Shown: in pieces, positions 1-11,740 of the stretch
Numbering within the stretch: the first letter of the stretch is position 1
Layout: every line of letters begins with the position of its first letter
Assembly: GCA_039707655.1 (NCBI GenBank)
Contig: CM077667.1
Span: 61,223,628 to 61,287,627, forward strand
Source of the DNA: Elymus sibiricus
Lineage: Eukaryota > Streptophyta > Magnoliopsida > Poales > Poaceae
Direction: 5' to 3'
DNA: 64,000 bases
Notes under the pieces: generated by a model
Told to the model about the DNA's origin: nothing
What the model saw: only the letters and a program-made list of their open reading frames with translations
The model's database searches: none
Made by a program: the position numbers and the translations under genes

Positions 1-513
1 AATGGAGACGAGGATGTGTTACCGAAGTTCCTTCCCGGTAAGGGGAAGTACGTCTCCGTTGGAGCGGTGGTGAGGCACAATGCTCCCCAAGAAGCCACTA
101 GGGCCACCGTATTCTCCTCACGCCCTCACACAATGCGAGATGTCGTGATTTCACTAGTGGTGCAATTGAAGGCGGCAACCGGACCTTTACAAACAAAGTT
201 GGGGCTCTCTCCACAACTTAATTGGAGGCTCCCAACGAAACCACGAAGCTTCACCACAATGGAATATGGCTTCGAGGTGACCTCTTCCGTCTAGGGTGCT
301 CAAACACCCAAGAGTAACAAAATCCACACAAGAAACTATGGGGGAATCAATTTTCCTTTGGTGGTAGTGTATATCTAGATCTCCTCCTTCAATCCCTAGC
401 AAGGCAACAAGTTTGGGTGGCTAGAGAGAGAGATCGGGCAAGAAAGCTCAAGGGGCATCAATGGTGGAGAGAGAGAGAGGTAAGAGATAAGGGAGAGGTG
501 GAAGAAGCACCTC

Positions 514-522
514 CTTATATAG
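514..522 (-). promoter_or_regulatory. TATA-like box of the partial LTR
   Basis: The minus strand reads CCTATATAAGGAGG here, followed downstream by a pyrimidine-rich leader (CTCTCTCTCTCTC). This fits the LTR promoter of the partial element; a functional start was not shown. Confidence 0.4.
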
Positions 523-564
523 GCCCCCCCCCTTTTCCAACCGTTATAGCCAGATATGCATGGG

Positions 565-920
565 AGCGGTACAACCGGAGTGGTGGGCGGTACAACCGGT
601 ATAACCGGTATAACCGGTACAACCGGCCAACCACCGCCCAACCACCGGACCACAATAGAATGGTGGCCCGGATGCAGCAGCCAGGCCTGAGCCCCGGACC
701 AGGCAAAGTCCTAAGCGGTACAACCGCTCGGGACCCCGGTTGTATCGGGCTATATGATTATAGCGGTACAACCGTTCCAGGTCCACCCAACAACCGGTAC
801 ACAACAGAACCAAGTCCGGTTGTACCCCGGTGCTGGGCCGGTTTAACCGCCCAGAGCTGCCACCCTGGGTCACCCAGCCTTTGGCGGTACTACCGCCCGG
901 GGGCAGCGGTACAACCGTTG
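565..920. repeat. Degenerate GGTACAACCGG motif cluster
   Basis: Short direct and inverted copies of GGTACAACCG / CGGTTGTACC occur more than a dozen times, including a tight run at 587-627 with alternating GGTACAACC and GGTATAACC. Because ACCGGT is palindromic the copies read on both strands. They sit just upstream, in minus-strand sense, of the TATA-like box. Confidence 0.6.
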
Positions 921-1554
921 GGGACCACTTAGTGGCAGCACCCGCAGGGTATCACCCCTAGAGTGGTGGTCGAACCAGAAGCTAAGAGCGAGCTGTGCAT
1001 TAGGTCGAGACAGCGGATTACCTTGCAAGCAACTAAGGAAAGAGGGGCCTCTCTCTCTATGATGCGGAGAAGTGAGTTGGGTGAAGATGGATGTGAGAAA
1101 GAAATGATTCACCCAAGACTTTCCAATGTGCATTCCCTCTTAATAGTACGGGATCCCTACGACCAAAGAGAATAAACACGTAGAGAACCCCGTCTTCGAT
1201 CTTTTCCGTTTGGAGGGTCCACCTAACCGTCTTGTGTTCCACATACAATCCCTGTATAACTTGACACACGGTTAGATCATAGTGAGTTGTCATCATCGCC
1301 AAAACACCAAGGCAAGAAAATGCCCTTACATATAGAGAATTTTTATTCTTGGGAAACAAGTATTTGGAAGGAAAACGGAGTCGGGAAGGCATCCGAGGTG
1401 GGCACAACCCACCAGGGGTGCCTGGCGCGCCCTGGTGAATCGTGCTCACCTAGATCACCTTCCAGTTTATTTTTTTATTTCCAAAATTCTAAAATATTCC
1501 AAAACTGACAAAAAATATTTTTGCGGATTTTTCGGAGTCCATTTACTTACCGTA

Positions 1555-2111
1555 TCACGTACCTCTTATTTTTAAGCATTCTGGAGTGTTCCGGAAGGTT
1601 TCTTTTATGTGTTCCTCCGGTGTCATGGTTTGGATAACATTGCTTTCAACGTTAATTGGCGTACCTGAGATATAATGCTTAATTCTTTGTCCATTGACCA
1701 CCTTCGAGTTAGTACCTTCGGCGTTATTAATCTTGATAGCTCTAGAACGATAAACCTCTTCAATAATATATGGTCCTTCCCATTTTGAGAGAAGCTTTCC
1801 TGCAAAAAATCTTAAACGAGGGTTGAACAAAAGAACATAATCTCCTATTTTGAATTCCCCTTCCGGATTCTCTTGTCATGCCATATTTTTACTTTTTCTT
1901 TGAATAGCTTGGCATTTTCATAGGCTTGGGTTCTCCATTCATCTAGTGAGCTAATATCAAATAGCCTCTTCTCACCAGCAAGTTTGAAATCATAGTTGAG
2001 TTCTTTAATTGCCCAAAATGCTTTGTGTTCTAGTTCTAGAGGCAAATGACAAGCTTTCCCATACACCATTTTAAATGGAGACATACCCATAGGATTTTTA
2101 TAAGCTGTTTT
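1555..2111 (-). pseudogene. Gypsy integrase C-terminal region (broken)
   Basis: Continues the integrase reading frame after a TAG stop at 2112-2114. The first part (2102-1845) encodes [19 protein letters not shown], a conserved stretch just after the integrase core. A frameshift near 1847-1862 separates it from the last part (1830-1555), which encodes FNPRLRFFAGKLLSKWEGPY, the GPF/Y-type C-terminal module. It ends at 1555 with no chromodomain. The product would not be made as one protein. Confidence 0.8.
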
Positions 2112-2724
2112 CTAGGCCCAAAGTGCATCATCTAATTTCTTAGACCAATTCTTACGAGACCTATTGACACTTTTTTGTAATATTAATTGTATTTCTCTAT
2201 TGCTAAGTTCTACTTGACCACTAGATTGAGGATGATAGGGTGATGCAATTCTATGGTTAACATCATATTTAGCAAGCATCTTACGGAAAGCACCATGAAT
2301 AAAGTGTGAACCACCATCGGTCATTAAATATCTAGGGACTCCAAACCTCGGAAAGATAACCTCCTTAAGCATTTTAATGGAGGTGTGGTGATCGGCACTA
2401 CTAGTTGGAATAGCTTCTACACACTTAGTGACATAATCAACCGCAACTAAAATATGAGTGTACCCGTTAGAGGAAGGAAAAGGCCACATATAATCAAAAC
2501 ACCAAACGTCAAATGGTTCAACAACAAGTGAATAATTCATAGGCATTTCTTGGCGCTTACCGATATTACCAATTCTTTGACATTCATCACAAGACAAGAC
2601 AAACTTACGGGCATCCTTGAAAAGAGTAGGCCAATAAAATCCGGATTGCAATACCTTATGAGCGGTTCTATCTCCCGCATGATGTCCTCCATAAGCTACG
2701 GGGTTCTCACCTCCTTTCCTATCA
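2112..2724 (-). pseudogene. Gypsy integrase core (broken)
   Basis: Retroviral-type integrase that would join element DNA to the genome. The zinc-binding HHCC remnant is seen as GGHHAGD...CDECQR. The catalytic D-D-E triad is represented by the Asp in CFDYMWPF, by LMTDGGSHF, and by VELSNREI. Just after the RNase H end (ENPVA) the sequence jumps directly to YGGHHAG. Relatives have a long linker there, so an internal deletion is inferred. The frame ends in a TAG (2112-2114) where the next words still match the family. Confidence 0.85.
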
Positions 2725-4322
2725 ACGATTGCTACTTCTTGAGCTTGCGTTGGTTTTCCCTTGAAGAGGAAAGGGTGATGCAGCAAAGTAGATAAGTATT
2801 TCCCTCAGTTGTTGAGAACCAAGGTATCAATCCAGTAGGAGATACAAGCAAGTCCCCAATCTTCGCACCTACACAAACAATCAAACATTTGCACCCAACG
2901 CTATAAAGGGGTTGTCAATCCCTTCATGGTTACTTGCAAGGATGAGATCTGGTAGAGATAGATATAAAAGTTTGCTAAAACGAAAATTAAAACAAAAGTA
3001 AAAAGATTGCAGCAAAGTATTTTTGGTATTTTTGGTTTATAGATCTGAAAATATAATATGGAAAATAGACCCGGGGGCCATAGGTTTCACTAGAGGCTTC
3101 TCTCTTGAAGGAAAATAATACGGTGGGTGAACAAATTACTGTCGAGCAATTGATAGAAAAGCTCATAGTTATGACGATATCCAAGGCAATGATTATGCAT
3201 ATAGGCATCACGTCCGTGTCAAGTAGACCGAAATGATTCTGCATCTACTACTATTACTCCACACATCGACCGACTCCTGCCTGCATCTAGAGTATTAAGT
3301 TCATGAAGAACAGAGTAACGCATTAAGTAAGATGACATGATGTCGAGGGATAAACTCAAGCAATATGATGAAAACCCCATCTTTTTACCCTTGATGGCAA
3401 CAATACAAATACGTGCCTCGCTACCCCTACTTTGTCACTGGGTGAGGACACCGCAAGATTGAACCCAAAACTAAGCACTTCTCCCATTCCAAGAATTACC
3501 AATCTAGTTGGCCAAACCAAACCAATAACTCGAAGAGACTTGCAAAGATATGAAATCATGCATATAAGAATTCAGAGAAGATTCAAATAATATTTATAGA
3601 TAATCTGAACATAAACCCACAATTCATCGGATCTCGACAAACACACCGCAAAAGAGTATTACATCGGATAGATCTCCATGAAGATCATGAAGAACATGGT
3701 ATTGAAGAACATAGAGAGAGAATAAGCCATCTAGCTACTAGCTATGGACCCGAAGGTCTGACGTGAACTACTCACGCATCATCGGAGGGGCAATGGAGTT
3801 GATGTAGATGCCCTTCGTGATCGAATCCCCCTCCGGCAGATTACCAGAAAAGGCTCCAAGATGGGATCTCACGGGAACAGAGGCTTCCGGCGGCGGAAAA
3901 TGATTATTGTCGTGCTTTTTGGTATTGGGGGAATATTTGGGAATTTATAGGCCGAAGATTAGGGTTAGGAGGCCTGCTGGGGGGCCACAAGCCAGGGGGG
4001 CGCCCCCCCCCTAGGGCGCGCCCTGCAGGCTTGTCGCCTCCCGGCAGGTCTCCTGCCTTCATCTCCAAGTCTGGTAGGTTTCTTCTGGTCCAAGAAAAAT
4101 CATCCTGAAGCTTTTATTCCGTTTGGACTCCGTTTAATATTCCTTATCTGCAATACTCAAAAACAAGGACAAAACATAAACTGGCACTAGGCACTAGGTT
4201 AATAGGTTAGTCCCAAAAATAATATAAAATAGCATATTAATGCGTATAAAACATCCAAAACAGATAATATAATAGCATGGAACAATCAAAAATTATAGAT
4301 ACGTTGGAGACATATCAACGAT
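2725..4322 (-). mobile_element. Solo LTR 1 (2730-4317) with 5-bp TSD
   Basis: A 1588-bp solo LTR lies in minus orientation, starting TGATATGTCTCC and ending GTAGCA. It is flanked by the perfect target duplication ACGAT at 2725-2729 and 4318-4322. It splits the gypsy pol gene in the middle of the RNase H tail, so the host element is older. No internal domain or second LTR is present, as expected after LTR-LTR recombination. It contains a GC-rich tract with GGGGGGCGCC-like runs near 3990-4025. Confidence 0.92.
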
Positions 4323-5633
4323 ATGTAAGTCAAATTCTTGAAGCAAAAGAACCCACCTAATGAGTCTAGGTTTAGCATCTTTCTTTTCCATAATATATTT
4401 TATAGCAGCATGATCAGTATGAACAATAACTTTGGAGTCAACAATATAGGATCTAAATTTATCACAAGCAAACACAACTGCTAAAAATTCTTTTTCAGTA
4501 GTAGCATAATTACATTGGGCACTGTCTAGAGTTTTACTAGCATAATGGATAACATTCAATTTCTTATCTACCCTTTGTCCTAGGACAGCACCAACAGCAT
4601 AATCACTAGCATCACACATAATTTCAAAAGGAAAGTTCCAATCAGGTGGTTGAACGATAGGTGCAGAGGTTAAGGCTTTCTTGAGTGTTTCAAAGGTTTC
4701 CACACAATCATCATCAAAGACAAAAGGAATATCCTTTTGCAAAAGATTAGTAAGGGGCCTAGAAATTTTAGAGAAGTCTTTAATGAACCTCCTATAAAAA
4801 CCAGCATGACCAAGCAAACTTCGAATACCTTTAATATCTTTAGGACATGGCATTTTCTCAATTGCATCAACTTTAGCTTTATCCACCTCAATACCTCGTT
4901 CAGATATTTTATGCCCCAAGACAATACCTTCATTAACCATAAAGTGGCACTTCTCCCAATTCAAGACAAGATTAGTTTGTTCACATCTCTGCAAAACTCG
5001 ATCAAGGTTGCTTAAGCAATCATCAAAAGAAGTTCCGTAAACGGAGAAATCATCCATGAATACCTCCACAATCTTTTCACAAAAGTTAGAGAATATAGCA
5101 GTCATACATCTTTGAAAGGTAGCAGGTGCATTGCATAAACCAAAAGGCATACGTCTATAAGCATAGGTTCCAAAAGGGCAAGTAAAGGTGGTTTTCTCTT
5201 GATCGGATTGTGACACGGGTATTTGAGAGAAACCAGAATATCCATCTAGGAAACAAAAGTGTGTGTGCTTAGATAGTCTCTCTAGCATTTGATCAATGAA
5301 CGGTAGAGGGTAATGATCTTTTCTAGTAGCTTTATTTAATTTTCTAAAATCAATTACCATTCTATAACCAGTGATAATTCTTTATGGAAAGAGTTCATTC
5401 TTATCGTTGGGAACAACGGTAATACCTCCTTTCTTAGGGACACAATGAACGAGACTTACCCATCTACTATCAGCTATGGGATAGATTATACCTGCTTCCA
5501 GAAGCTTTAATATTTCAGTTCTTACCACTTCTTTCATCTTGGGATTCAATCGCCGTTGGTGATCATCAAGAGTATATCCAATAGCAGCCTGGTGCTTCCT
5601 TAGAACTTTCAATAATCTCTCTTCTTCATGTTC
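4318..5633 (-). pseudogene. Gypsy reverse transcriptase and RNase H (broken)
   Basis: This region copies element RNA into DNA in intact relatives. The RT core shows [11 protein letters not shown], then [19 protein letters not shown], and the catalytic box as FMDDFSVYG (an FMDD variant of YxDD). RNase H follows with [24 protein letters not shown] and [10 protein letters not shown]. The frame is continuous with the protease part but carries in-frame stops TGA at 5634-5636 and TAA at 5382-5384. The coding sequence is cut at 4318 by the solo LTR. Confidence 0.9.
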
Positions 5634-6602
5634 TCAAAGGTTAGCACTAATAATAACAGGATATATCTTTTTCTCATCAAGATAAGCATACTTCAAAGTG
5701 TCAGGCAATTGTTTCAATTCAAACACGGGATCACCTTTAGGTGGAGGAGGACCTCCAAGAGTTTCAATAGGCAAATTGTGTTTCAAGAGAGCTTGTTGTT
5801 CGAAGAAAATTTGATCTATTTCATTTCTTTCACGCATGTGCATATCATTTTCATGGTCGAGCAAATATTGTTCTAATGGATCAGTAGGAGGCACAGCAAT
5901 AGAAGCAAGACCAATTATTTCGTCTTTACTAGGTAACTCTTTATCTCGAGGTTGTCTACTAAACTTGGAAAAAATAAACTCATGAGACACATTACCAAAA
6001 CTGACACCGACAGCTTGTTTTTCACAATCTATCTTAGCATTGACGGTGCTCAAGAAAGGTCTACCAAAGATAATGGGACAAAAGTCATCTTGTGGGGAAC
6101 CAAGGACTAGAAAATCAGTAGGGTATTTCACTTTCCCACACAAGACTTCAACATCTCTAACAATCCCAAGTGGTGTGATAGTGTCTCTATTAGCAAGTTT
6201 AATAGTAACATCAATATCTTCCATTTCAGCAGGTGCTATTTCATCCATAATTTCTTGGTATAGGGTAAAAGGGATATCACTCACACTAGCACCTAAATCG
6301 CATAAACCATGGTAGCAATGATCTCCTATTTTAACTGAGACAACAGGCAAGCCTTCTACGGGTCTATGTTTATCTTTTTTATCAGGTTTAGCAATTCTAG
6401 CAGCTTCATTACAAAGGTAGATGACATGCCCATCAATGTTTTCTACCAAGAGATCTTTAACCATAGCAACACTAGGTTCTACTTTAATTTGCTCAGGGGG
6501 TTTAGGTGCTCTCATATTACTCTTACGAACCACGGTTGATACCTTAGCATGTTCATTTATCCTAAAAGGGAAAGGTGGTTTTTCAATATAAGCGGTAGGC
6601 AC
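5634..6602 (-). pseudogene. Gypsy aspartic protease region (broken)
   Basis: Encodes the retropepsin part of pol. The active site reads CDLGASVSDIP, with Asp-Leu-Gly-Ala-Ser in place of the usual DSGAS/DTGAS. The fold continues with the later motif FLVLGSPQDDFCPIIFGRPFL (the ILG/IIGRPFL region). Downstream is a charged linker towards RT. It lies in a different frame from gag, with the shift near 6641, and ends in an in-frame TGA at 5634. Confidence 0.85.
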
Positions 6603-6640
6603 AACTGGATCAACATTGTAAAAGATGGTTTCTTCTTTAG

Positions 6641-7522
6641 CTATGACCGTTTCTTTAATTTCTTATTTAATAGGGGATGATATTTAAACCACTTCTCCTT
6701 AGGGAGGTCAACATGAGTAGCAAATGCTTCACAGAAAGAGGCTACTATCTCATAGTCAAGTCCATATTTAGTGCTAAACTTGTGAAAAGTATCGGTATTC
6801 ATAAAAGATTTAACACAATCAAATTCAAGCTTTATACCTGACTCATTACCTTCGTCGAGTTCCCAATCTTCAGAGTTGCGTTTAATTCTTTCTAAGAGAT
6901 CCCACTTGAAATCAATAGTCTTCTTCATATAAGAACCAACACAAGAAGTATCGAGCATGGATTGATCATTATGAGAAAGCCGAGCATAAAAATTCTGAAT
7001 GATAACTTCCCTCGGAATGTCATGATTGGGGCATGAATATAGCATTGACTTAAGCCTCCCCCAAGCTAGAGCGATACTTTCTCCTTCACGAGGCCAAAAA
7101 TTATATATATAATTCCAATCACGATGAACTAGATGCATAGGATAAAAATTTTGATGGAATTCCAATTGCAAACGATTCCAGTTCCACGATCCAAGATCAT
7201 CACATAGCCTATACCATGTCAACGCTTTTCCCTCCAATGATAAAGGGAAAACCTTCTTCTTAACTTCATCTCCGGGTAAACCTGCAAGCTTAAATAATCC
7301 ACATATTTCATTCACATATAAAAGATGCATATCAGGATGTTCAGTTCCATCTCCTGCATAAGGTTTAGTAAGCAGTTGTTCTAGCATACCTGAAGGAGTT
7401 TCATAAGTAACATTTTCAGTAGGTGCTGTAGGTTGAGAGGTAACTAATTGTGGTTCCGGTCGGGGTGAAGATACCCCGAACAAACCGCTCAAAGGATTGT
7501 TATCCATAGTAGCAAGTAGCAA
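6641..7522 (-). pseudogene. Gypsy gag
   Basis: A 293-residue gag-like frame beginning near MDNNPLSGLFG. It has the conserved retrotransposon gag core: LEGKALTWYR followed by WNRLQLEFHQNFYP and GESIALAWGRLKSML. This protein would form the element's virus-like particle. The frame ends at 6641, while sequence matching the continuation lies in another frame directly downstream, so a small frameshift joins gag and pol. No zinc knuckle (CCHC) is visible. Confidence 0.85.
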
Positions 7523-7584
7523 TAAATTTCAGCGCGTAGTATAAGTTTTTCCTTACCGATTTCCACTTACCAAGAGCGCTTCAC

Positions 7585-7602
7585 TCCCCGGCAACGGCGC
7601 CA
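7585..7602 (-). other. Primer-binding site, tRNA-Asp type
   Basis: The minus strand reads TGGCGCCGTTGCCGGGGA, 11 nt inside the 5' LTR end. This matches the tRNA-Asp-type primer site used by many plant Athila elements. Confidence 0.8.
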
Positions 7603-7613
7603 GAAAAGAGTCT

Positions 7614-9130
7614 TGATGACCCACAAGTATAGGGGATCAATCATAGTCCTTTCGATAAGTAAGAGTGTCGAACCCAACGAGGAGTAGAAGGAAATGACAA
7701 GCGGTTTTCAGCAAGGTAATCTCTGCAAGCACTGAAATTGTAGGTAACGGATAGTTTGATAGCAAGGTAATTTCTAACGAGCAAGTAACGGTAACGGTAA
7801 GCAAGGTGCAGCAAGGTAGCCCAATCCTTTTGAGGCAAAGGACAGGCCAGAACAATCACTAGTAATAGGCAAAGTGTTCGTGAGGATACACGGGAATTTC
7901 GTCTAGTCACTTTTATCATGTTGGTTTGATTCGTGTTTGCTACTTTGATAATTTGATATGTGGGTGGACCGGTGCTAAGGTCCTGTTCTTACTTGAACTA
8001 ACAACCTACTTATGATTAACCCGTCGCAAGCATCCGCAACTACGAGAAAAATATTAAGACAAAGTCTAACCATAGCATTAAACATGTCGATCCAAATCAG
8101 CCCCTTACGAAGTAGCGCATAAACTAGGGTTTAAGCTTCTGTCACTCTAGCAACCCATCATCTAATAACTACTCCACAATGCATTCCCTTAGGCCCATGA
8201 ATGGTGAAGTGTCATGTAGTCGACGTTCACATGACACCACTAAGGGAATCACAACATACATATCATCAAATTATCAAACACATATCAAATTCACATGATT
8301 ACTCGCAACATGACTTCTCCCGTGACCTCAAGAACAAAGGTAACTACTCAAAAATAATAATAATGCTCAAGATCAGAGGAGTATTAAATAGCATAGTGGA
8401 TCTGAACATATAATCTTCCACCAAGTAAACCATATAGCAATCAACTACGCAAGGTAATCAACACTACTAGTCAATCACAGGTACCAATCTGAGGTTCCGG
8501 TACAAAGATTGAACATAGGAGATGAACTAGGGTTTGAGAGGAGATGGTGCAGTTGAAGATGTTGATGAAGATTGGCCTCCCAAAGATGAGAGGGGTGTTG
8601 GTGATGATGATAGCTTCGATTTCCCCTTCCGGGAGGGAAGTTCCCCCGACGGAATCGCTCCGCCGGAGGGCAAAAGTGCTCCTGCCCAAGTTTCGCCTCG
8701 AGGCAGCAGCGCTTCGTCCCGAAAGTCCTCCTCTTATTTTTTCTAGTTTTTTGGGGATTTATACCAGAAGATGGGCAACGGAAGTGGGCCAGGCTGAGCA
8801 CAACCCATCAGGGCGCGCCCAGGGGGGCCTGGCGCGCCCTGGTGGGTTGCGCCACCTGGGGGGCCTCCTCCGGTAGTTTTCAGCTCTAGTATTTTTTATT
8901 AAATGTAAAAATAATCTCCGTAAAATTTCAGCTTCATTGGAGTTGTGCAGAATAGGTATCTCTGACGTGCTTTTCTTGGGTCCAGAATTCCAGCTACCGG
9001 TATTCTCCCTCTTTGTGTAAACCTTGCATATTATGAGAGAAAAGGCATTAGAATCACTCCCCAAGGCATTATTATTCAACAAAACAAAGTAAATAACAGT
9101 AGGAAATCATGATGCAAAATGGACGTATCA
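7614..9130 (-). mobile_element. 5' LTR of the Athila-like element
   Basis: A 1517-bp LTR begins on the minus strand with TGATACGTCCATTTTGCATC at 9130 and ends with GGGTCATCA at 7614. It is followed by the primer-binding site and gag. It holds a GC-rich GGCGCGCCC-bearing patch near 8805-8860 and no believable gene. Its right edge cuts the CACTA transposase. Confidence 0.88.
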
Positions 9131-9131
9131 C

Positions 9132-10553
9132 CTGCTCAGTATCAAGGTCCCGTGTGGCTTCTCGTCGAATATAAAGGGAATAATAAATATGGCAGAGAAA
9201 AAATTCCAAAACCTAAAGTCTCATGACTGCCACCTGATTATGACGCAATTGCTTCCGGTTGCACTGAGGGGGCTTCTACCAAAAAATGTTCGATTAGCCA
9301 TTGTGAAGCTATGTGCATTCCTCAATGCAATTTCTCAGAAGGTAATCAATCCAGATATACTACCAAGGTTACATAATGATTTGGTCCAATGTCTTGTCAG
9401 TTTTTAGTTGGTGTTCCCACCATCCTTCTTTAATATTATGACGCATGTCCTAGTTCACCTAGTCGAAGAGATTGCCATTCTGGGTCCTGTATTTCTACAC
9501 AATATGTTCCCCTTTGAGAGGTTCATGGGAGTCCTAAGGAAATATGTTCATAACTGTGCTAGGCCACAAGGAAGCATCTCCAAGGGCCATGAAACAGAGG
9601 AGGTTATTGAGTTTTGTGTTGACTTTATTCCTGACCTTAAGCCGATTGGTGTTCCTGGATCGCGGCATGAGGGGAGACTGAGTGGAAAAGGCACGCTAGG
9701 ACCGAAATCAATAATATGTAGGGACGGGCATTCTTGGGCGAAAGCACACTACATAGTTCTACAAAGTTCTACATTGGTGACCCCGTATATCGAGGAACAC
9801 ATGTATATTGTACGCTCCAAGAACCCGGAGCAGTCTGACTCCTGGATTAAACGTACACACATGGTGACTTTTGGTGGTTGGTTGCACACACATCTCATGA
9901 ATGACACCATTGTTGGAGATGACATGTACTTGTTGGCCAGGACACCATCTTCGACTGTATTGACTTTCCAAGGGCACGAGATAAATGGGAATACATTTTA
10001 CACGATCGCCCAAGATAAAAAGAACACCAACCAAAACAGTGGTGTCCGCTTTGATGCAGCAAACACCAATAGGGAAAGGGACACATATTATGGTTACATA
10101 GAGGAGATAGGGAAACTTGACTATGGAAGTGATTTTAAGGTCCCTTTGTTCCGGTGCAAATGGTTCAATCTGACAAGAGGCGGGGTAATTGTAGACCCGC
10201 AGTACGGAATGACAACAGTGGATCTCAACAATCTTGGGTACATAGAGGAACTATTCATCCTAGCCAATGATGTGGCGCATGTTTTCTATGTGAAGGATAT
10301 GTCTACCAAACCGAGAAAAAGAAAAGATAAGGAAGCGAATACATCATACGATGAGCCAAAGCGCCACATAGTTCTTTTAGGAAAAAGAAACATCGTGGGA
10401 GTGGAGGACAAGACAAACAAGTCAGAAGATTATGAAAAGTTTGATGAAATTCCTCCCTTCATAGTGAAGACTGACCCAAGCATCCTGTTAAATGATGAAG
10501 ATTATCCATGGTTACTGCGCAATAAGCAAGGGACACACGCGAAGAAAAAGTGA
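9132..10553 (+). pseudogene. CACTA (En/Spm) transposase, C-terminal part
   Basis: One reading frame encodes the later part of a plant CACTA transposase, covering the DUF4218-type region (LKSHDCHLIMTQLLPVALRG, LVFPPSFFNIMTHVLVHL, GPVFLHNMFPFERFMGVLRK) and the DUF4216-type region (PLFRCKWFNLTRGGVIVD, PQYGMTTVDLN). The usual N-terminal catalytic Transposase_21 part is missing because the Athila-like LTR ends at 9130 inside the frame. A TAG at 9405-9407 replaces what is normally a Glu codon between SF and LVFPP; otherwise the frame is open to 10553. The intact protein would cut and join CACTA ends. Here it is a 5'-truncated, nonsense-bearing relic. Confidence 0.88.
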
Positions 10554-11167
10554 AGACGATGAAGTTACATGAAGGCGATGTATTAACTGGCAAGATTGGC
10601 ATCTGTTTTAATTTTTGATAAATGTATGTTTCTTTCCTTGTACAAATATGCATAATAGACAGGTATGTGGATCCATTGGTAGGCCACCTGAAAAGCATGC
10701 TCTCTTATCGCAAATTCATGAAAGGGTTAAAAGGGGAAGTTGACGATATGTTGAGGGCTGAGAAATCAGAGAATCCTATGAGAATAGTCTATTGTTTTGG
10801 CATATCTCATGAACATCTAGGCACCTTTATATTATCTTACATCAGGAGTACAAACCCACATCATGAGTATGTATAATACAAATTGACAAAAAGTAATTTA
10901 TAATATTCTTCAATAGCAAAAAGAATCAACTAAAATGCTTTTAAAAAACTCTATTTATGATCAAAATAATATTAAATTAGAATTAAATAAAAAATCAACT
11001 AAAAATACAAAGTGTTTCTGATCTAAAGTAAAGTTAATATAAAGTAAAATTTATCCAACTTAAATTTTCATAAAGTATTTTTTTCTTAAAAAAATTTCAT
11101 AATGCTACTGTTTTTGAATCTGTTTAAAAGAAAACTAAAACTAAAATATCCTAAAATGGTCTAAAAC
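10554..11167 (+). other. CACTA interior without recognised gene
   Basis: An AT-rich stretch follows the transposase. A short plus-strand reading frame at 10622-10876 (84 residues, containing HLKSMLSYRKFMKGLKGEVD) is not recognised and could be a captured exon or chance. From 10880 to 11165 the DNA is A/T-rich with no feature. Confidence 0.4.
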
Positions 11168-11188
11168 CAAAAATAGGAAAAATAGCTT

Positions 11189-11393
11189 AGTCCCGGTTGG
11201 GGCCCAAAACCGGGACTAAAGGCCTAGCTTTCGCGCCCTCTGGGCTGCTGAAATTTAGCTTTACTAAAGGTAGCTTTCGCGCCCTTTGGGCTGCTGAACT
11301 TTAGCTTTAGTCCCGGTTGGTCGCTCCGACCGGTACTAAAGGTGGGCCTTTAGTCCCGGTTTGTGCCACCAATCGGGACTAAAGACTGGGGTA
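11189..11393. repeat. CACTA subterminal repeats, left group
   Basis: Inverted and direct copies of TTTAGTCCCGGTTGG / CCAACCGGGACTAAA are interleaved with two copies of TAGCTTTCGCGCCCTCTGGGC-like sequence. They are followed at 11391 by a TATTTAACCGCGCC promoter-like stretch and C-rich leader. Such motifs are usual binding sites for CACTA-encoded DNA-binding proteins. Confidence 0.75.
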
Positions 11394-11399
11394 TTTAAC

Positions 11400-11740
11400 C
11401 GCGCCTTCTCCCTCCCCACCCCCAATCTTCCTCTCCATTCCCTCCCCCGACGCCGCGCCGAACCCCCACACCACGACGCCGCCAGGCTGCCGAAGATCGT
11501 CGTCGCCTCCGAGCCGTCCCCGAGCCCACTGACCGTCACCGGACCTCCTCGCCCTCCTCCCCGAGCATCGCCGCCCCTGCTCCTCGTCGCCATGAGCTCC
11601 TTCTCCAAACCCTCTCCCCTGTTGGCCATCGCGGGCCAAAGCTCGCCGACGCCGCCGTTCCTCTCTCCCCCTATCCCCCACCCCACCCCTCCCCCGCGGT
11701 CGCCGACGCCGCCCGCCCTCAGGCCGCTCCGACGCCGGAA
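11400..11740 (+). other. C-rich leader region of CACTA
   Basis: Very C-rich DNA with CCTCCCC and CGCCG runs, open in several frames on both strands (low-complexity Pro/Ser/Ala or Arg/Gly proteins). It resembles the GC-rich 5' leaders often seen just inside CACTA subterminal repeats. I do not call a gene; the open frames follow from base composition. Confidence 0.4.

Larger units (their letters stand above)
1..1306 (-). mobile_element. Partial LTR (retrotransposon), cut by window edge
   Basis: Read on the minus strand this stretch begins with TGTTTTGGCGATGATGAC at 1306 and continues off the left edge of the window. It has no convincing reading frame. It contains a cluster of GGTTGTACCG-type motifs, then a TATA-like box (514-522), then C/T-rich sequence with CTCTCTCTCTC, an order typical of an LTR promoter and leader. 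The sequence around 1-290 resembles a common Triticeae repeat. The left end, target-site duplication and family cannot be seen, so the exact boundary at 1306 is inferred only from the TG start. Confidence 0.5.
1307..9130 (-). mobile_element. Athila-like Ty3/gypsy retrotransposon, left end interrupted
   Basis: Minus-strand LTR retrotransposon containing, in transcription order, a 5' LTR (9130-7614), a primer site, gag, protease, reverse transcriptase, RNase H and integrase. The domain order PR-RT-RH-INT marks it as Ty3/gypsy. The RT wording ([19 protein letters not shown]) and absence of a chromodomain suggest the Athila/Tat side of the superfamily. It inserted into a CACTA transposase gene at 9130/9131; the right flank is CCTGC, but the matching left TSD is outside the window. 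The 3' LTR is not seen because another LTR begins at about 1306. Coding is ruined by stop codons, frameshifts, an internal deletion and a solo-LTR insertion. Confidence 0.85.

Noticed and set aside
187..402. Short minus-strand frame of 71 residues
   Set aside because: Lies within the leader/downstream part of a partial LTR and has no protein similarity I can recognise.
11168..11168. Treating 11168-36113 as a proven complete CACTA element
   Set aside because: The left terminus is degenerate and the 3-bp flanks (AAC and TTG) do not match, so the left boundary is left open.
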